DNA of 13,416 nucleotides from a candidate division BRC1 bacterium ADurb.BinA292 (lineage in GTDB: Bacteria; Sumerlaeota; Sumerlaeia; MVZB01). The stretch covers positions 1 to 13,416 of the forward strand of contig MVZB01000072.1 in assembly GCA_002068205.1 (NCBI GenBank). The letters run 5' to 3'. This document shows, in pieces, positions 13,320 to 13,416 of this stretch; position 1 is the first letter of the stretch; each line of letters begins with the position of its first letter. A model generated the notes under the pieces. It was not told the DNA's origin. It searched no databases and saw nothing but the letters and a program-made list of their open reading frames with translations. The translations under genes and the position numbers were made by a program.

Positions 13320-13416
13320 CGGGGGATGGACGGGGTGGACGGGTTTTCGAGAGCCGAGGACGAGGGACGAGGCGAGGGGGTTGGGGACCCGAAAGGCGTT
13401 GAATTGAGGGGCGGGG
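13320..13416 (+). repeat. spacer with GAGAGCCGAG / GACGAGGGACGAGG repeat
   Basis: After the GNAT stop the DNA becomes purine-rich. TTTTCGAGAGCCGAGGACGA at 13344-13363, continuing in the same style, repeats the motif seen at 2077-2098 (TTTTGAGAGCCGAGGACGAG). It is the third locus of this family in the window. No gene or terminator is seen before the window ends. Confidence 0.6.

Overview
The window is a high-GC bacterial stretch in two compositionally different parts. From about position 1260 to the end it looks like a Planctomycetota or other PVC-group genome. The signs are a twin-arginine Gfo/Idh/MocA oxidoreductase next to a secreted ThuA-domain protein and a secreted HEAT-repeat protein, an SGNH hydrolase with a membrane anchor, a large secreted propeller-like protein, and intergenic DNA full of short imperfect repeats. 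Codons there strongly favour GCG, GGG and TCG. Positions 1 to about 1260 carry phage-type genes with GCC, GGC and TCC/AGC codons and read like a proteobacterial (pro)phage. The two parts meet inside one open reading frame (1124-2038). Its first ~46 codons resemble a small phage protein and the rest is the C-terminal HEPN-type domain of a Cas02710 (type III CRISPR accessory) protein. This is either a real in-frame fusion or, in my view more likely, a chimeric assembly join. It is the most important thing to verify here.

Layout, left to right: the C-terminal end of a DnaQ-like 3'-5' exonuclease (1-123); a phage hypothetical protein (219-1091); the phage/Cas02710 hybrid ORF (1124-2038); a repeat-rich spacer; a 79-aa unknown protein (2265-2504); an SGNH hydrolase on the minus strand (2652-3791); a 418-bp repeat-bearing divergent spacer; a plus-strand cluster of HEAT-repeat protein (4210-6306), Gfo/Idh/MocA oxidoreductase (6394-7746) and ThuA protein (7801-8610); then, on the minus strand, inorganic pyrophosphatase (8627-9175) and an NtrC-type sigma-54 activator (9368-10849); a 335-bp divergent spacer with four inverted repeats; and finally a secreted two-module protein (11185-12813) followed by a GNAT acetyltransferase (12837-13319).

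The HEAT, Gfo/Idh/MocA and ThuA genes probably form one transcription unit for exported proteins, a combination common in PVC bacteria and usually linked by inference to sugar or polyol catabolism. Pyrophosphatase is housekeeping. The NtrC-type regulator has no adjacent kinase gene. I see no CRISPR array, cas1/cas2, tRNA, rRNA, insertion sequence or transposase. Apart from the Cas02710 fragment, there is no visible defence locus. The most unusual non-coding content is at least four families of short-unit repeats confined to the spacers of the planctomycete-like part.
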